From positions 1 through 64,000 of the forward strand of contig NZ_JONM01000010.1 in assembly GCF_000711875.1 (NCBI RefSeq): DNA of 64,000 nt, read 5' to 3'. A model generated the notes under the pieces. The model made no database searches. It was not told the DNA's origin and saw nothing but the letters and a program-made list of their open reading frames with translations. Shown piece after piece: positions 24,311-33,733 of this stretch. This DNA comes from Andreprevotia chitinilytica DSM 18519 (GTDB taxonomy: Bacteria > Pseudomonadota > Gammaproteobacteria > Burkholderiales > Chitinibacteraceae). Both the position numbers and the translations under genes were made by a program. Numbering within the stretch: position 1 is the first letter of the stretch; the number at the start of each line of letters is the position of its first letter.

Positions 24311-25219
24311 CTAATCCTTGTTATCCGGCTCTACAAACACCCACGTCAGCTGCGGAAACGCCGCCTGCAATTCGTCCTCGACCCGATTGATCGCATCGAT
24401 CAGCCCGGTCTGGCTACCTTGCTCGGCGAATTCAGCCTTGAGCGACAACATCACATCACTGCCCATCTGCAACGTAATCAGATTGAACACGCGGGTGATT
24501 TCCGGCCGGGCGGTGAGCCAAGAGCGCATGGCTTGATCGACGTCCGGCTCGACGCTCTTGCCGATCAGCAGCCCCTTGATCTGGGTGCCAATGAAGGCGG
24601 CGACCACCACCAACAGCACGCCGATGGCGACGCTGCCCAGCGCATCCCACATCGGGTTGCCGGTGGCGATGGCGAGCAGGATGGCGACGAGGGCGAAAGT
24701 CAGGCCCAGTAACGCAGCGGCATCTTCGCCGAGCACGACCACCAGTTCGGACTGGCGCGACTCGCGCACCCAGCGCCACAGCGATTTGCCGCCGCGCGTT
24801 TTGTTGATCTCTTTCAGCACACCCCACATCGAGATACTTTCCGCCACCACACCGAACGCCAGCACACCAACGGCCACCCACGGCCAGGCCAATGGTTCCG
24901 GGTGGGCCAGTTTGTGCAGCCCTTCGTAGATCGAGAACACGCCGCCAATCGAAAACAGCATCAGCGCGACGATGAAGCTCCAGAAGTAAATCTCCTTGCC
25001 GTGACCCAGCGGGTAATCCTTGGAGGGCGGCTTGCCGGCAGTTTTCAGCCCCCACAGCAGCAAGCCTTGATTGCCGCAATCGGCAAAGCTATGCACCGCT
25101 TCGGCCAGCATCGAGCCGGAACCGGTGGCCATGGCAGCGGCGAGCTTGGAGAGGGCAATCGCCAGATTGGCGGCGAGCGCATACAGAATGGATTTGACCG
25201 AGTCGGCACCGTGGGACAT
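24311..25219 (-). CDS. Cation diffusion facilitator (CDF) family transporter
   Basis: Inner-membrane metal/proton antiporter of 302 residues. The family motif SMLAEAVHSFADCGNQ near residue 36 supplies metal-site residues (H and D) in TM2, and a second acidic site is in LGEDAAALLGL of TM5. PLGHGKEIYFWSF is the conserved loop before TM3. The C-terminal domain (about 215-300) is the cytoplasmic metal-sensing fold. The motif form (HSFAD) is seen in Zn/Cd/Fe exporters; metal not assignable. Divergent from yebC. Confidence 0.87.
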   Translation of the reverse strand: MSHGADSVKSILYALAANLAIALSKLAAAMATGSGSMLAEAVHSFADCGNQGLLLWGLKTAGKPPSKDYPLGHGKEIYFWSFIVALMLFSIGGVFSIYEGLHKLAHPEPLAWPWVAVGVLAFGVVAESISMWGVLKEINKTRGGKSLWRWVRESRQSELVVVLGEDAAALLGLTFALVAILLAIATGNPMWDALGSVAIGVLLVVVAAFIGTQIKGLLIGKSVEPDVDQAMRSWLTARPEITRVFNLITLQMGSDVMLSLKAEFAEQGSQTGLIDAINRVEDELQAAFPQLTWVFVEPDNKD

Positions 25220-25347
25220 ATGAATCTCTTGGTTTTAGCGTCGCCCGCATTATTGAAGGCGACGCTCCGCCCAGCAAGCGCAGCATGAAACCGCGCAGGA
25301 CAGCATGTTAGAATCCGCGTTTCCGATTTTCCTGCAGGATTGCAATC

Positions 25348-26076
25348 ATGGCCGGCCATAGCAAATGGGCGAACATCCAACACCGTAAAGGCCGTCAGGA
25401 CGCCAAGCGCGGCCAGGTCTTCACGCGCCTCATCAAGGAAATCACCGTAGCGGCCAAGATGGGCGGCGGTGACCTCAACATGAACCCGCGTCTGCGCCTC
25501 GCCGTGGACAAGGGTCTCGCCGCCAACATGCCGAAGGACAACATCACCCGCGCCATCGACCGCGGCACCGGCAATCTGGAAGGCGTGGATTACTCCGAAT
25601 GCCGTTACGAAGGCTATGGCATCGGCGGCGCGGCGGTGATGGTCGATTGCCTGACCGACAACAAGACCCGCACCGTGGCCGATGTGCGCCATGCCTTCAA
25701 CAAGTACGGCGGCAATATGGGCACCGACGGCTGCGTGAGCTTCCAGTTCAAGCACTGTGGCTATCTGATCTTCGCCCCCGGCACCAACGAAGACGCGCTG
25801 ATGGAAGCTGCGCTGGAAGCCGGCGCCGATGATGTGGTGACCAACGAAGACGGCAGCATCGAAGTCATCACCCCGCCGTATGAATACGTCGGCATCAAGG
25901 AAACGCTGGAAGCTGCCGGCTTCAAGGCCGAAATGGGTGAAGTGACCATGAAGCCGCAAGCCGAAACCGAACTGACCGGTGACGATGTATTGAAAATGCA
26001 AAAGCTGCTGGACGCGCTGGAAAGCCTCGATGATGTGCAAGAGGTGTACACCACCGCGCTGATGGACGAAGAATAA
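25348..26076 (+). CDS. yebC: YebC/PmpR family transcriptional regulator
   Basis: Three-domain protein of 242 residues beginning with the invariant [34 protein letters not shown] and [11 protein letters not shown] follow, then [22 protein letters not shown]. Known as a DNA-binding regulator and, more recently, implicated in translation at difficult peptide motifs. It often sits next to ruvC; that is not the case here. TAGAAT at 25309-25314 may be the -10 box. Ends at a strong terminator (26097-26122). Confidence 0.93.
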   Translation: MAGHSKWANIQHRKGRQDAKRGQVFTRLIKEITVAAKMGGGDLNMNPRLRLAVDKGLAANMPKDNITRAIDRGTGNLEGVDYSECRYEGYGIGGAAVMVDCLTDNKTRTVADVRHAFNKYGGNMGTDGCVSFQFKHCGYLIFAPGTNEDALMEAALEAGADDVVTNEDGSIEVITPPYEYVGIKETLEAAGFKAEMGEVTMKPQAETELTGDDVLKMQKLLDALESLDDVQEVYTTALMDEE

Positions 26077-26096
26077 TCACTTCGTACACGAAAAAT

Positions 26097-26122
26097 ACGG
26101 GGCCAACTGGCCCCGTTTTTTA
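26097..26122 (+). terminator. Intrinsic terminator after yebC
   Basis: ACGGGGCCA and TGGCCCCGT arms around AC, followed by six T residues; 20 bases after the yebC stop. Confidence 0.88.
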
Positions 26123-26432
26123 TTGGCGTACCGCATACGCATCCGTACCTCGACCTACTTGCCCAGACCGCTTCTGATCACGGCCTGTGACTGCCGACAC
26201 AATCTCGTACGTTCTCGGCACCATTCCCGGAAACAGGGATTGCCTCCCCGCAAAATGTCATCGTAATATTCGCGCAGACTGCATTTTAAACATTACAAAT
26301 AACTGATTATTTTGTAATTAAATGCCGTTCCATGTAAGACAATCCAGCAAACACAAGCGTTGTAGACCTCCCCCGTGCTTGCCAACGATGCTTAAATCCT
26401 TACAAACTCAATCTGAACACGTAGGAAAAGAC
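26123..26432 (+). promoter_or_regulatory. Upstream region of the lipoprotein gene with an AT-rich palindrome
   Basis: A 310-base non-coding stretch. Its notable element is an imperfect palindrome at 26281-26325. The outer arms are GCATTT (26281-26286) and AAATGC (26320-26325). The inner arms are ATTACAAATAA and TTATTTTGTAAT around CTGA. The core is far richer in A+T than anything nearby. It could be a regulator binding site or a promoter-proximal hairpin for the gene starting at 26433. The latter has GGAAAAG as ribosome site. Confidence 0.45.
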
Positions 26433-27491
26433 ATGACGACCCTGCTGCGCAAAGCAACCGTTACGGCAATGACCACCTCGATGTTCGTCCTGAGCGCCTG
26501 CGGCGGTGGCGGTTCATCCAGCAGCGCCACCAGCTCGACGACGACCGTCACATCGACCACAAGCACCACTGGGGTCACGTCGACCAATGCCAAGTCGGTG
26601 GCAGCGACGGCCTATACCGCGACCAACGGGCTGAACAGCCAGGCCACGTCGGCCAGCGCCTATAGCAGTGCGCTCGGCTCGGCACCTACCGGCCAAGCCT
26701 CGCCAGCGTTGCTGACGAACAGCGTGGGGCTGGTTTATCAGGCACTGAACGCGGCACAACAGCAAAACCCGGCGGCCGGTGCAGCCGTCCTGCAGACCAC
26801 GCTGCAAGCCAGCCAGTGCTCGGGCGGCGGCTCGCTCACCACCACCGTCCAGTTGGCCAATGCCACCAAGCTCTCGTCCGGCGACAGCGTATCGATCGTG
26901 GCCAATAGCTGCGTCCTAAACGGTGTGACGATGAACGGGGCGTTCGTCTTCACCGTCAATTCGCTCACGTCCTACACCAACCAGCAGGCGTGGAATGGTT
27001 CCATCACGCTGGCCTATACGAAATTCAGCGTGCTGAATGCATCCGGCTATGGCAGCCAGGTCGACGGCAACATGACCGTGGCTTGGGCGCAGACCAACGC
27101 CAGCAGCTCGTCCGCACAAATCTCCGGCTCGACGCTGTCTTTCACCAGCATCAGCAAGCTAGGCACGACCTCCAATACGCTGAGCAACTACGCCTTTGCG
27201 ACCGCCATCACCAGCACGCAGTATGACTACAGCGCCAATTACGCTGTCGCCACCCGCTCGCCGACCCTGGGCACCGGTTCGTTTACGGTGACGACCACCA
27301 AGGACTTCGTGGGTGTGCCGGGCGCATTCCCGTCGCAAGGGGGCTTGAAGGTCGTCGCCAGTGACGGCAGCTATCTGGTGCTGACCGTACTCGATGCCAC
27401 GAATGTGCAAATCAGCACGTATGCGGCCGGCGGCACCACGCCAATCAGCACCACGACCACCACATGGACGGATCTGGCCGCCAACGCCTGA
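26433..27491 (+). CDS. Ser/Thr-rich hypothetical lipoprotein
   Basis: Protein of 352 residues. The signal peptide ends in the lipobox LSACG (Cys near residue 21), so it should be lipid-anchored, probably in the outer membrane. The mature N-terminus is a Gly/Ser/Thr linker (CGGGGSSSSATSSTTTVTST). The rest is Ser/Thr/Ala/Asn-rich with beta-strand character, including CVLNGVTMNGAFVFTVNSLT, and only two further Cys. It resembles uncharacterised surface lipoproteins; no catalytic motif is seen. The transcript ends at 27545-27570. Confidence 0.7.
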   Translation: MTTLLRKATVTAMTTSMFVLSACGGGGSSSSATSSTTTVTSTTSTTGVTSTNAKSVAATAYTATNGLNSQATSASAYSSALGSAPTGQASPALLTNSVGLVYQALNAAQQQNPAAGAAVLQTTLQASQCSGGGSLTTTVQLANATKLSSGDSVSIVANSCVLNGVTMNGAFVFTVNSLTSYTNQQAWNGSITLAYTKFSVLNASGYGSQVDGNMTVAWAQTNASSSSAQISGSTLSFTSISKLGTTSNTLSNYAFATAITSTQYDYSANYAVATRSPTLGTGSFTVTTTKDFVGVPGAFPSQGGLKVVASDGSYLVLTVLDATNVQISTYAAGGTTPISTTTTTWTDLAANA

Positions 27492-27544
27492 TCGCCGGCC
27501 AGCGACCCGCCTCGCGCTGGGGGCCTGGCGGGTCATATCGGATC

Positions 27545-27570
27545 AAGGGGGCATCTCGCCCCCTTTTTCC
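27545..27570 (+). terminator. Intrinsic terminator after the lipoprotein gene
   Basis: AAGGGGGC and GCCCCCTT arms around ATCTC, followed by a T-tract. Confidence 0.83.
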
Positions 27571-27671
27571 ATTGCGCCTGTTGCTACGGACTGCCTCCCC
27601 CTTGAAGGCAGGCTCATTTGCCGCGCGCTCGCTGCCACTGCTATAACCCGGTCAGCCCCACGCGCCTGCGA

Positions 27672-29519
27672 ATGTTCATGTCCCGTTTTCTTTCCTACAC
27701 CGCCATCCTCGGCCTGGTCATTGCACTGATCGTGCTGGATGCCAGCTGGCTGCACTTCACCCGCTCGATCGATGCCAAGCTGGGTGACACCTTGCTCGCC
27801 CAGCGTGCGCCGTCACGCCCCGCCAGCGACGACATCGTGATCGTCGACGTAGACCAGAATTCGCTCACCAAGCTGATGGGGGAGCTCGGCAACTGGCCCT
27901 GGCCACGGGTGGCGTTCGCCGAGATGCTGGAAGGCATCGATGCCCAGGCGCCACGTGCGGTGGTGTTCGATATCCTGTTCAACGAATTCGATACGTTTCG
28001 CCCGGATAGCGATGTGGCATTCCGCGAGGCGGTACAGCGCCATGCCCGCTCCTATTTCTCCTCGGTACTCCTGACGGATGGCCAAGGCCCGGCACTGCGC
28101 GATCTCCCCCCCGTGCTGAAACTGATCACCCTGCCGGGTGCGCTGCCCAACGCACGTTCCCCGTTGCTGCTGCCTACCTTGCTGCCACGCGATGCATGGC
28201 GTGGCGGGCTGATCAATTTCAGCCATGAAGATGACGGCATCGGTCGCCACTATCTGGTGAAAGAGACGCTCGCCCCCGGCTGGCAGATGCAATCGCTGTC
28301 GGCACGCATTGCGACCGACCTGGGCTGGACCGTGCCGGATCAGCACCGCATCCGCCTCAACTGGCAGCAGCAGCATCGGCACGTGAGTTTCTCGGACATC
28401 TATACCGACCTCAACATCGAGCATCCCAAGCGCCCGCCCGATGAGTTCAAGAACAAGATCGTCCTCATCGGCACTGCCGCGCCGGGCTTGCAGGATTTGC
28501 GCCCGACGCCGCTGTCCAGCAACTTTCCGGGCATCGAAATTCTCGCCACCGCCATCGATAACCTGCAAGCCGGCGACTGGCTGCGCGATGCGCCACGCTG
28601 GGTCTCGCCAGTGGTCAGTGTGCTGATTGCCATTGGCTTGTGGTTCGGCTTCCGGCGCGGCCTGAATACGCTGTGGATGGGGCTGGGGATGATCGTGGTA
28701 TCGGTGGTCATCGTGACCGCCAGCGCCACGCTGCTCAGCCACAATCTGTATTGGCCGGTGGGCAGTGTACTGATCTGGGGCTGGGTGTATTTCTGGCTGG
28801 CGGCGTTGATGGCCTACCTGGCGGAAAGATTGCGGCGCGAGCAGGCGGTCAACCTGTTCGGACGCTTCCTCGACCCGCGCGTGGTGAAAGACCTCGTCGC
28901 CAGTGGTCAGGTCGACGATGCCAAACGCGTGCAGTCGCTGGAAATCACCGTGCTGTTCTCCGATATCCGCGGCTTTACCACCCTCTCCGAGACGCGCACG
29001 CCTGAATACATCGTCAATCTGCTCAATCGCTACTTCAGCCGGCAGGTTGCGGTAGTCTTCCGCCACGGCGGCACGCTGGACAAATTGATCGGCGATGCGG
29101 TCATGGCGTTCTGGGGCGCGCCGGTACATGACCCGGAGCACGCCAAGCACGCCGTCGCCGCCGCCATTGAAATGGGTCAGGAGCTGGAGGAATTCAAAAA
29201 GGAGCTGACCGACCTCGGCGCGGATTTCGATATCGGTATCGGCCTGCACACCGGCCGGGCGGTGGTCGCTTTCATCGGGCCGGAAAACCGGCTCAGCTAT
29301 ACCGTGATCGGCGATACCGTGAACCTTGCCAGCCGCATCGAAGGCCAGACCAAGGGCGTGGCCCGCGTGCTGGTTTCCGAGGCGACGCGCGCCGCTTGTC
29401 CTGATGCTTTTGAATTCATCGATCACGGCAGCCATGCTGTAAAAGGCCGGGCCGAACCGGTACAGTTGTTCGAACCGAAGCCCAAATCGACGTCCGTTGG
29501 GCAACAAAAGGAACAATGA
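27672..29519 (+). CDS. CHASE2-domain adenylate cyclase (class III)
   Basis: Membrane signalling enzyme of about 615 residues. TM1 (about 5-25), an extracytoplasmic CHASE2 sensor (about 30-310, with IVIVDVDQNSL and AVVFDILFNEFD), three TM helices (about 315-395), then a class III cyclase domain. The metal-binding Asp residues are in LFSDIRGFTTLSE and LIGDAVMAFWG, the adenine-contacting Lys is in LDKLIGD, Thr occupies the partner position in YTVIGDTVN, and the transition-state Asn/Arg are in VNLASRIE. Lys plus Thr favours ATP over GTP. The start could be ATG 27672 or 27678. It overlaps the next gene by 4 bases. Confidence 0.88.
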   Translation: MFMSRFLSYTAILGLVIALIVLDASWLHFTRSIDAKLGDTLLAQRAPSRPASDDIVIVDVDQNSLTKLMGELGNWPWPRVAFAEMLEGIDAQAPRAVVFDILFNEFDTFRPDSDVAFREAVQRHARSYFSSVLLTDGQGPALRDLPPVLKLITLPGALPNARSPLLLPTLLPRDAWRGGLINFSHEDDGIGRHYLVKETLAPGWQMQSLSARIATDLGWTVPDQHRIRLNWQQQHRHVSFSDIYTDLNIEHPKRPPDEFKNKIVLIGTAAPGLQDLRPTPLSSNFPGIEILATAIDNLQAGDWLRDAPRWVSPVVSVLIAIGLWFGFRRGLNTLWMGLGMIVVSVVIVTASATLLSHNLYWPVGSVLIWGWVYFWLAALMAYLAERLRREQAVNLFGRFLDPRVVKDLVASGQVDDAKRVQSLEITVLFSDIRGFTTLSETRTPEYIVNLLNRYFSRQVAVVFRHGGTLDKLIGDAVMAFWGAPVHDPEHAKHAVAAAIEMGQELEEFKKELTDLGADFDIGIGLHTGRAVVAFIGPENRLSYTVIGDTVNLASRIEGQTKGVARVLVSEATRAACPDAFEFIDHGSHAVKGRAEPVQLFEPKPKSTSVGQQKEQ

Positions 29520-30094
29520 ACGTGTTGACCATCCATAAGCTGAAATGGCCAAGCGTATTGGCGCTTGGCCTTGCCAGCGCACTCGCGCTGGCCGAAAGCG
29601 GTACGGTGATCCGTAACGCGGATCTGAAAGAAAAACCCTTCCTCGATGCCACCAGCACCGGCAAGGTCGCTGCTGGCGCGCAAGTCAATATCGTTGGCCG
29701 CCAGGGCTCGTGGATGCAAGTGCAGGCGGGCCCCAGCGCCGGCTGGATCAAGCTCCTGAACGTGCGCACCGGCACGGCTGCAGCCAGTAGCTCCAGCGGG
29801 ATCGGCACCCTTGCCAATGTCGTCACGACCGGCTCATCCGGCACCACGGTTACGACGGGCGTGAAGGGACTTTCCAAGGAAGACATCCAGACCGCTGTGC
29901 CGAACTACAAGGAAGTGGAAAAACTATCCACGTTCGCCGTCAGCGAGCAGGACGCCGCCAAGTCCGCGAAGCAGGTCAAGCTCGTTGCCGTGGAAGTCGC
30001 GGACATCGCGCTCCCCACCAGCTCCAGCAGCAATAGCAACAGCGGGGGATCAGGCGGCAACAATGTCGATGACATGCGCAGGAGACGGCCATGA
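29516..30094 (+). CDS. Exported SH3-domain protein in the cyclase operon
   Basis: Protein of 192 residues. A signal peptide occupies about 1-26 (SVLALGLASALALA). A bacterial SH3 domain follows (about 28-85: VIRNADLKEKPFLDATSTGKV, then VGRQGSWMQVQAGPSAGWI). The remainder is a low-complexity Ser/Thr/Gly region, a helical segment (EDIQTAVPNYKEVEKL) and a Ser/Asn/Gly tail ending in basic residues. It overlaps both neighbours by 4 bases, so cyclase, SH3 protein and peptidase are made together. Likely periplasmic partner of the peptidase or cell-wall binder. Confidence 0.78.
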   Translation: MNVLTIHKLKWPSVLALGLASALALAESGTVIRNADLKEKPFLDATSTGKVAAGAQVNIVGRQGSWMQVQAGPSAGWIKLLNVRTGTAAASSSSGIGTLANVVTTGSSGTTVTTGVKGLSKEDIQTAVPNYKEVEKLSTFAVSEQDAAKSAKQVKLVAVEVADIALPTSSSSNSNSGGSGGNNVDDMRRRRP

Positions 30095-31017
30095 TCAAGC
30101 ACCGTATCGCGCAGGCATTGCTGCTCTGCGCCCCATTGTTATGCGTTCAGCCCGCATCAGCGCTGGATTTCAACAATCTGCTCAAGCAGATGAATGGCAG
30201 CGACAACAGCAGCAGCAATAAATCCGACGCCATCAACGCCGGCATCAATGCGCTCAAGAGTGCCGCCGAAGCCAACCGCACCATCGGGCCGGAAGAAGAA
30301 AAGACCATCGGTGACGGTCTGGCCGCCAATTTGCTGGGCGGTCGGCCATTAGTGCCCAACCAGCCCTTGCAACACTACGTGAATCTGGTGGGCCGCTGGG
30401 TGGCGGATCAGAGCGAATTGCCCAAGCTCGATTGGCGTTTCGGCGTGACCAACGACAACGACGTCAACAGTTTCTCGACGCCGGGTGGCGCGATCCTGAT
30501 CACCAAGGGCCTGCTGCTCAAGCTGCGTGATGAAGCGGAACTGGCTTGCATCCTTGGCCACGAGATCACCCACACGCTGAAGCACCATCACACCCGCGCC
30601 ATCCAGGCCGCCAAGGGCAAGGACGCGTTCGGCCAGGCACTGCAGGGCGTCGTCGCCTATAAGGGTGGCGGTGCCAAGCAACAGCTGGGCGCAAATGCGA
30701 TCAAGGGTCTGGCTGAAGTACAGGTGCGCGGGCTCGACAAGAAAGACGAGTTCGAGGCCGATGTAAACGGCATGGTGCTGTGTGCCCGCGCCGGCTACAA
30801 CCCGTACGCACTGGTTGGCGTACTGCAGACGCTCGATGCGCTCAACCCGCAAGACGGCACGGTGGCCTTGATGTTCGCCACCCACCCGACCCCGACCGAG
30901 CGGCTCACCAAGATCGATGAAATCGTCGGCGACAAGCTGGATAGCTACTCGCAGGGCATAGAAGAAACAGCGCGGTTCGATGCCATCGTGGGCAAGATGG
31001 AAAAGGCCGCCAAGTAA
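30091..31017 (+). CDS. Periplasmic M48 family metallopeptidase
   Basis: Zinc protease of 308 residues with a signal peptide (about 1-24, ending in ASA). The HEITH motif (HExxH) near residue 154 supplies two zinc ligands and the catalytic Glu. The third ligand Glu is in DEFEADVNGM near residue 220, and NAFSTPGG-like VNSFSTPGGAILITKGLL is the conserved strand before the motif. It resembles BepA/LoiP-type peptidases acting on envelope proteins. It is the last gene of the cyclase-SH3-peptidase operon. Confidence 0.88.
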   Translation: MIKHRIAQALLLCAPLLCVQPASALDFNNLLKQMNGSDNSSSNKSDAINAGINALKSAAEANRTIGPEEEKTIGDGLAANLLGGRPLVPNQPLQHYVNLVGRWVADQSELPKLDWRFGVTNDNDVNSFSTPGGAILITKGLLLKLRDEAELACILGHEITHTLKHHHTRAIQAAKGKDAFGQALQGVVAYKGGGAKQQLGANAIKGLAEVQVRGLDKKDEFEADVNGMVLCARAGYNPYALVGVLQTLDALNPQDGTVALMFATHPTPTERLTKIDEIVGDKLDSYSQGIEETARFDAIVGKMEKAAK

Positions 31018-31047
31018 GGCGAAACGCCCTGCCGCTGCAATGTACGG

Positions 31048-31076
31048 CTGTCTGCCTGGGCGGGCAGCCGTATAAT
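31048..31076 (+). promoter_or_regulatory. Promoter of the pepP-ubiH operon
   Basis: A perfect -10 box TATAAT (31071-31076) with a weak -35 (CTGTCT, 31048-31053) at 17-base spacing. The spacer overlaps a palindrome with arms ACGGCTG (31044-31050) and CAGCCGT (31065-31071), which could be an operator or the 3' hairpin of the upstream operon. Confidence 0.55.
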
Positions 31077-31108
31077 CCCTGCCATCAACCCGGATCGCAG
31101 GAGAAGCC

Positions 31109-32410
31109 ATGCAACCGTATTCGTCGCGCCGTGCCCGCCTTGCCGGACAACTCCAGCCCGGCGTGCTGATCCTGCCGACCTCGCCGGAATTCGCGCGCAA
31201 CGCCGATACCGGCTACCCCTACCGTTTCGATTCCAGCTTTTTCTATCTGACCGGTTTTCAGGAACCGGAAGCGGTGCTGGCCATCGTGATCGGCGACACC
31301 CCGCAATCCCTGCTGTATTGCCGCGACAAGAACGAAGAACGCGAAATCTGGGATGGCTACCGCTATGGCCCGACCAAGGCCAGCGAAACGTTCGGTTTCG
31401 ACGCCGCCGCATCGATCGGCGAGCTGGACAGCCAGATCATCGAACTCCTCAAGAACCAACCTCGTGTCTACTTTCCGCTCGGCATGGATGCCAGCTGGGA
31501 TGCCCGCCTCACTGGCTGGTTGAATACTGTTCGCGCCCAAAGCCGCGCCGGCTTTACCGCACCGGATGAAGTGGTCGACCCGCGTGGTGCGATTGCCGAA
31601 ATGCGCCTGTTCAAGGATGAGCACGAGCTGGACGTGCTGCGCCAATCCGGTCGCATCAATGTCGAAGCCCACAAACGCGCCATGCGCTTTGCTACGCCCG
31701 GCACGGCGGAATATGCCGTCGAGGCGGAGCTGCTGCACGAGTACTACCGCAACGGCAGTCGCTTTCCGGCCTATTCGAGCATCGTCGCCAGCGGGCCGAA
31801 TGCCTGCGTGCTGCATTACATCGAAAACAACCGCACCATCCGCGACGGTGATCTGATCCTGATCGACGCCGGTTGCGAATTGGGCGGCTACGCCAGCGAC
31901 ATTACCCGCACCTTCCCGGCCAGCGGCAAGTTCAGCGGCCCGCAAAAAGCCGTGTATGAATTGGTATTGGCAGCCCACGTCGCCGCGCAAGCCGAGGCCG
32001 CGCCCGGCAAGCCGTGGAACAACATGCACGACGCAGCCGTGAAAGTGCTGGCACAAGGCTTGATCGATCTGAAGCTACTGACCGGCAGTCTCGATCAGGT
32101 GCTGGAAACCGAAACCTACCGCCAGTTCTATATGCACCGCACCGGCCACTGGCTCGGGCTGGATGTGCATGATGCCGGCGCCTACAAGCTGCAGGGCGAA
32201 TGGCGCACGCTGGAGACCGGCATGGTGTTCACCATCGAACCGGGCCTGTATATCCGCCCCGCCGCCAATGTGCCGGCCGAGTTCGAACACATCGGCATCC
32301 GCATCGAGGACGACGTCGCCATCACGGCAAACGGCAATGAAGTGCTCTCCGCCGGTTGCCCGCGCACCGTGGCAGAGATCGAAGGCTGGATCGCCGAGGC
32401 CCGCGCATGA
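31109..32410 (+). CDS. pepP: Xaa-Pro aminopeptidase
   Basis: Cytoplasmic M24B metallopeptidase of 433 residues that removes N-terminal residues preceding proline. The N-terminal creatinase-like domain (about 1-170) begins YSSRRARLAGQL. The pita-bread catalytic domain shows metal ligands in LILIDAGCELGGYASDITRTFP (two Asp), HRTGHWLGLDVHD (His), MVFTIEPGLYI (Glu) and IGIRIEDDVAIT (Glu). GGAG is upstream of ATG. The pepP-ubiH arrangement with 4-bp overlap is classic in proteobacteria. Confidence 0.94.
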   Translation: MQPYSSRRARLAGQLQPGVLILPTSPEFARNADTGYPYRFDSSFFYLTGFQEPEAVLAIVIGDTPQSLLYCRDKNEEREIWDGYRYGPTKASETFGFDAAASIGELDSQIIELLKNQPRVYFPLGMDASWDARLTGWLNTVRAQSRAGFTAPDEVVDPRGAIAEMRLFKDEHELDVLRQSGRINVEAHKRAMRFATPGTAEYAVEAELLHEYYRNGSRFPAYSSIVASGPNACVLHYIENNRTIRDGDLILIDAGCELGGYASDITRTFPASGKFSGPQKAVYELVLAAHVAAQAEAAPGKPWNNMHDAAVKVLAQGLIDLKLLTGSLDQVLETETYRQFYMHRTGHWLGLDVHDAGAYKLQGEWRTLETGMVFTIEPGLYIRPAANVPAEFEHIGIRIEDDVAITANGNEVLSAGCPRTVAEIEGWIAEARA

Positions 32411-33576
32411 TCGTGAATCACCTCCCCAGCCATGTCGGCATCGCCATCGTCGGCGGCGGCCCGGTGGGCGCGCTGGTGGCGGAACGGCTGCAAGCGGCGG
32501 GCCATTCGGTGCTCGCCATCGAAGCCAAACTGACCGCCCCGACCGACCCGCGTGCCCTGGCGCTGTCTTGGGCCAGCCGCGAAACGCTGATGCGTGGCGG
32601 GTTATGGGACGATGCCTTGGCCCCGACCGCCATCGAGCGCGTCCGCGTCTCGCAAGCCGGCACGCTCGGCCGCACCGAACTCTCGGCCGAGGAACTAGGC
32701 CTGCCGGTGCTGGGCTTCGTCGTCGGCTACGACAAGCTCGCCGCACTGGCGCTGGAGCAACTGAAGTCCGGCAAGGTGCCGCTCGCGCTGGGTTACTCGG
32801 TCACGGATATCCGTCGGCTGGAACGCTACGCCGAAATCACGCTGGCTGGCCCGGCTGGTGAAACGGCAATCACGGCCGACCTCGTCATCCTGGCTGACGG
32901 CGGCAAACTCGTCGGCTTGCTCGACGACATCACGCAGACGGTCAAGCCCTACCAGCAGCACGCCATTCTCGCCCGCATCACGCCCAGCCAACCTCATCGC
33001 GGTATCGCCTACGAGCGCTTTGCCGATGACGGCCCGCTGGCGCTGCTGCCGAGCGGCGACGATTTCAATCTCGTGTGGACACAAACGCCGGAACAAGCGC
33101 AGGAACGCCAGGCGTTGTCGGACGAAGCCTTCCTGGCTGCTGTAGAGGCACGCTTCGCCGGCCGCGTGGCCGGTTTCACCCGCGTGGGCGAGCGAGCCAG
33201 CTGGCCGCTGGCCTTGAAAACGCTGGATTCGGTTGTCGGCCGTCGCGTCGCGCTGATCGGCAACGCAGCGCAGACCTTGCACCCGGTTGCCGGGCAAGGG
33301 CTGAACCTGGGCCTGCGCGATGCCGAAACCCTGGCCGACCTGCTGGCCGGCGTGCCGGGCAATCGCGTTGGCGAAGCGGCCACGCTGGCACGCTACGCCA
33401 AGCTGCGCAGCCGCGATGCCGGCCGTGTTACCGCCTTCACCGATAGCCTGATCCATTTGTTCGAATCGCCCAACCCGTTGTTGAAACACGTCCGCAGTCT
33501 GGGGCTGGCCTTGCTGGATCATGTCGGGCCGTTGCGCCGTGGCTTTGCACGGCGGATGGTGTACGGCGCGCGCTAG
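32407..33576 (+). CDS. ubiH: FAD-dependent 2-octaprenyl-6-methoxyphenol hydroxylase-type protein
   Basis: Flavoprotein monooxygenase of 389 residues in ubiquinone ring hydroxylation. The dinucleotide-binding motif GIAIVGGGPVGALVAERL is at about residues 11-28. The DG-type motif VILADGGKL lies near residue 160, and the second FAD motif VALIGNAAQTLHPVAGQGLNLGLRDA near residue 282 carries the family signature. Start at 32407 overlaps pepP by 4 bases. Could equally be a UbiH/UbiF/VisC paralogue with different position specificity, but its place after pepP supports ubiH. Confidence 0.88.
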   Translation: MIVNHLPSHVGIAIVGGGPVGALVAERLQAAGHSVLAIEAKLTAPTDPRALALSWASRETLMRGGLWDDALAPTAIERVRVSQAGTLGRTELSAEELGLPVLGFVVGYDKLAALALEQLKSGKVPLALGYSVTDIRRLERYAEITLAGPAGETAITADLVILADGGKLVGLLDDITQTVKPYQQHAILARITPSQPHRGIAYERFADDGPLALLPSGDDFNLVWTQTPEQAQERQALSDEAFLAAVEARFAGRVAGFTRVGERASWPLALKTLDSVVGRRVALIGNAAQTLHPVAGQGLNLGLRDAETLADLLAGVPGNRVGEAATLARYAKLRSRDAGRVTAFTDSLIHLFESPNPLLKHVRSLGLALLDHVGPLRRGFARRMVYGAR

Positions 33577-33733
33577 GCCCATGCGTACGCCCAACAACAC
33601 GGTACGAAACGGGCACATCGGCAACGCTAAGCCGCTCTTTTGCAAAGACTTCTGATGAGGAATCCGCCAAGCGAGCCTTGCTTGCCAGCGGCATACCTAG
33701 CATCATCCCGCTACTTCGCACTGAAAGACCAAG

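Noticed and set aside
27813-29582. A 589-codon open frame on the minus strand
   Set aside because: Antisense to the adenylate cyclase gene, low-complexity composition and no recognisable motif.
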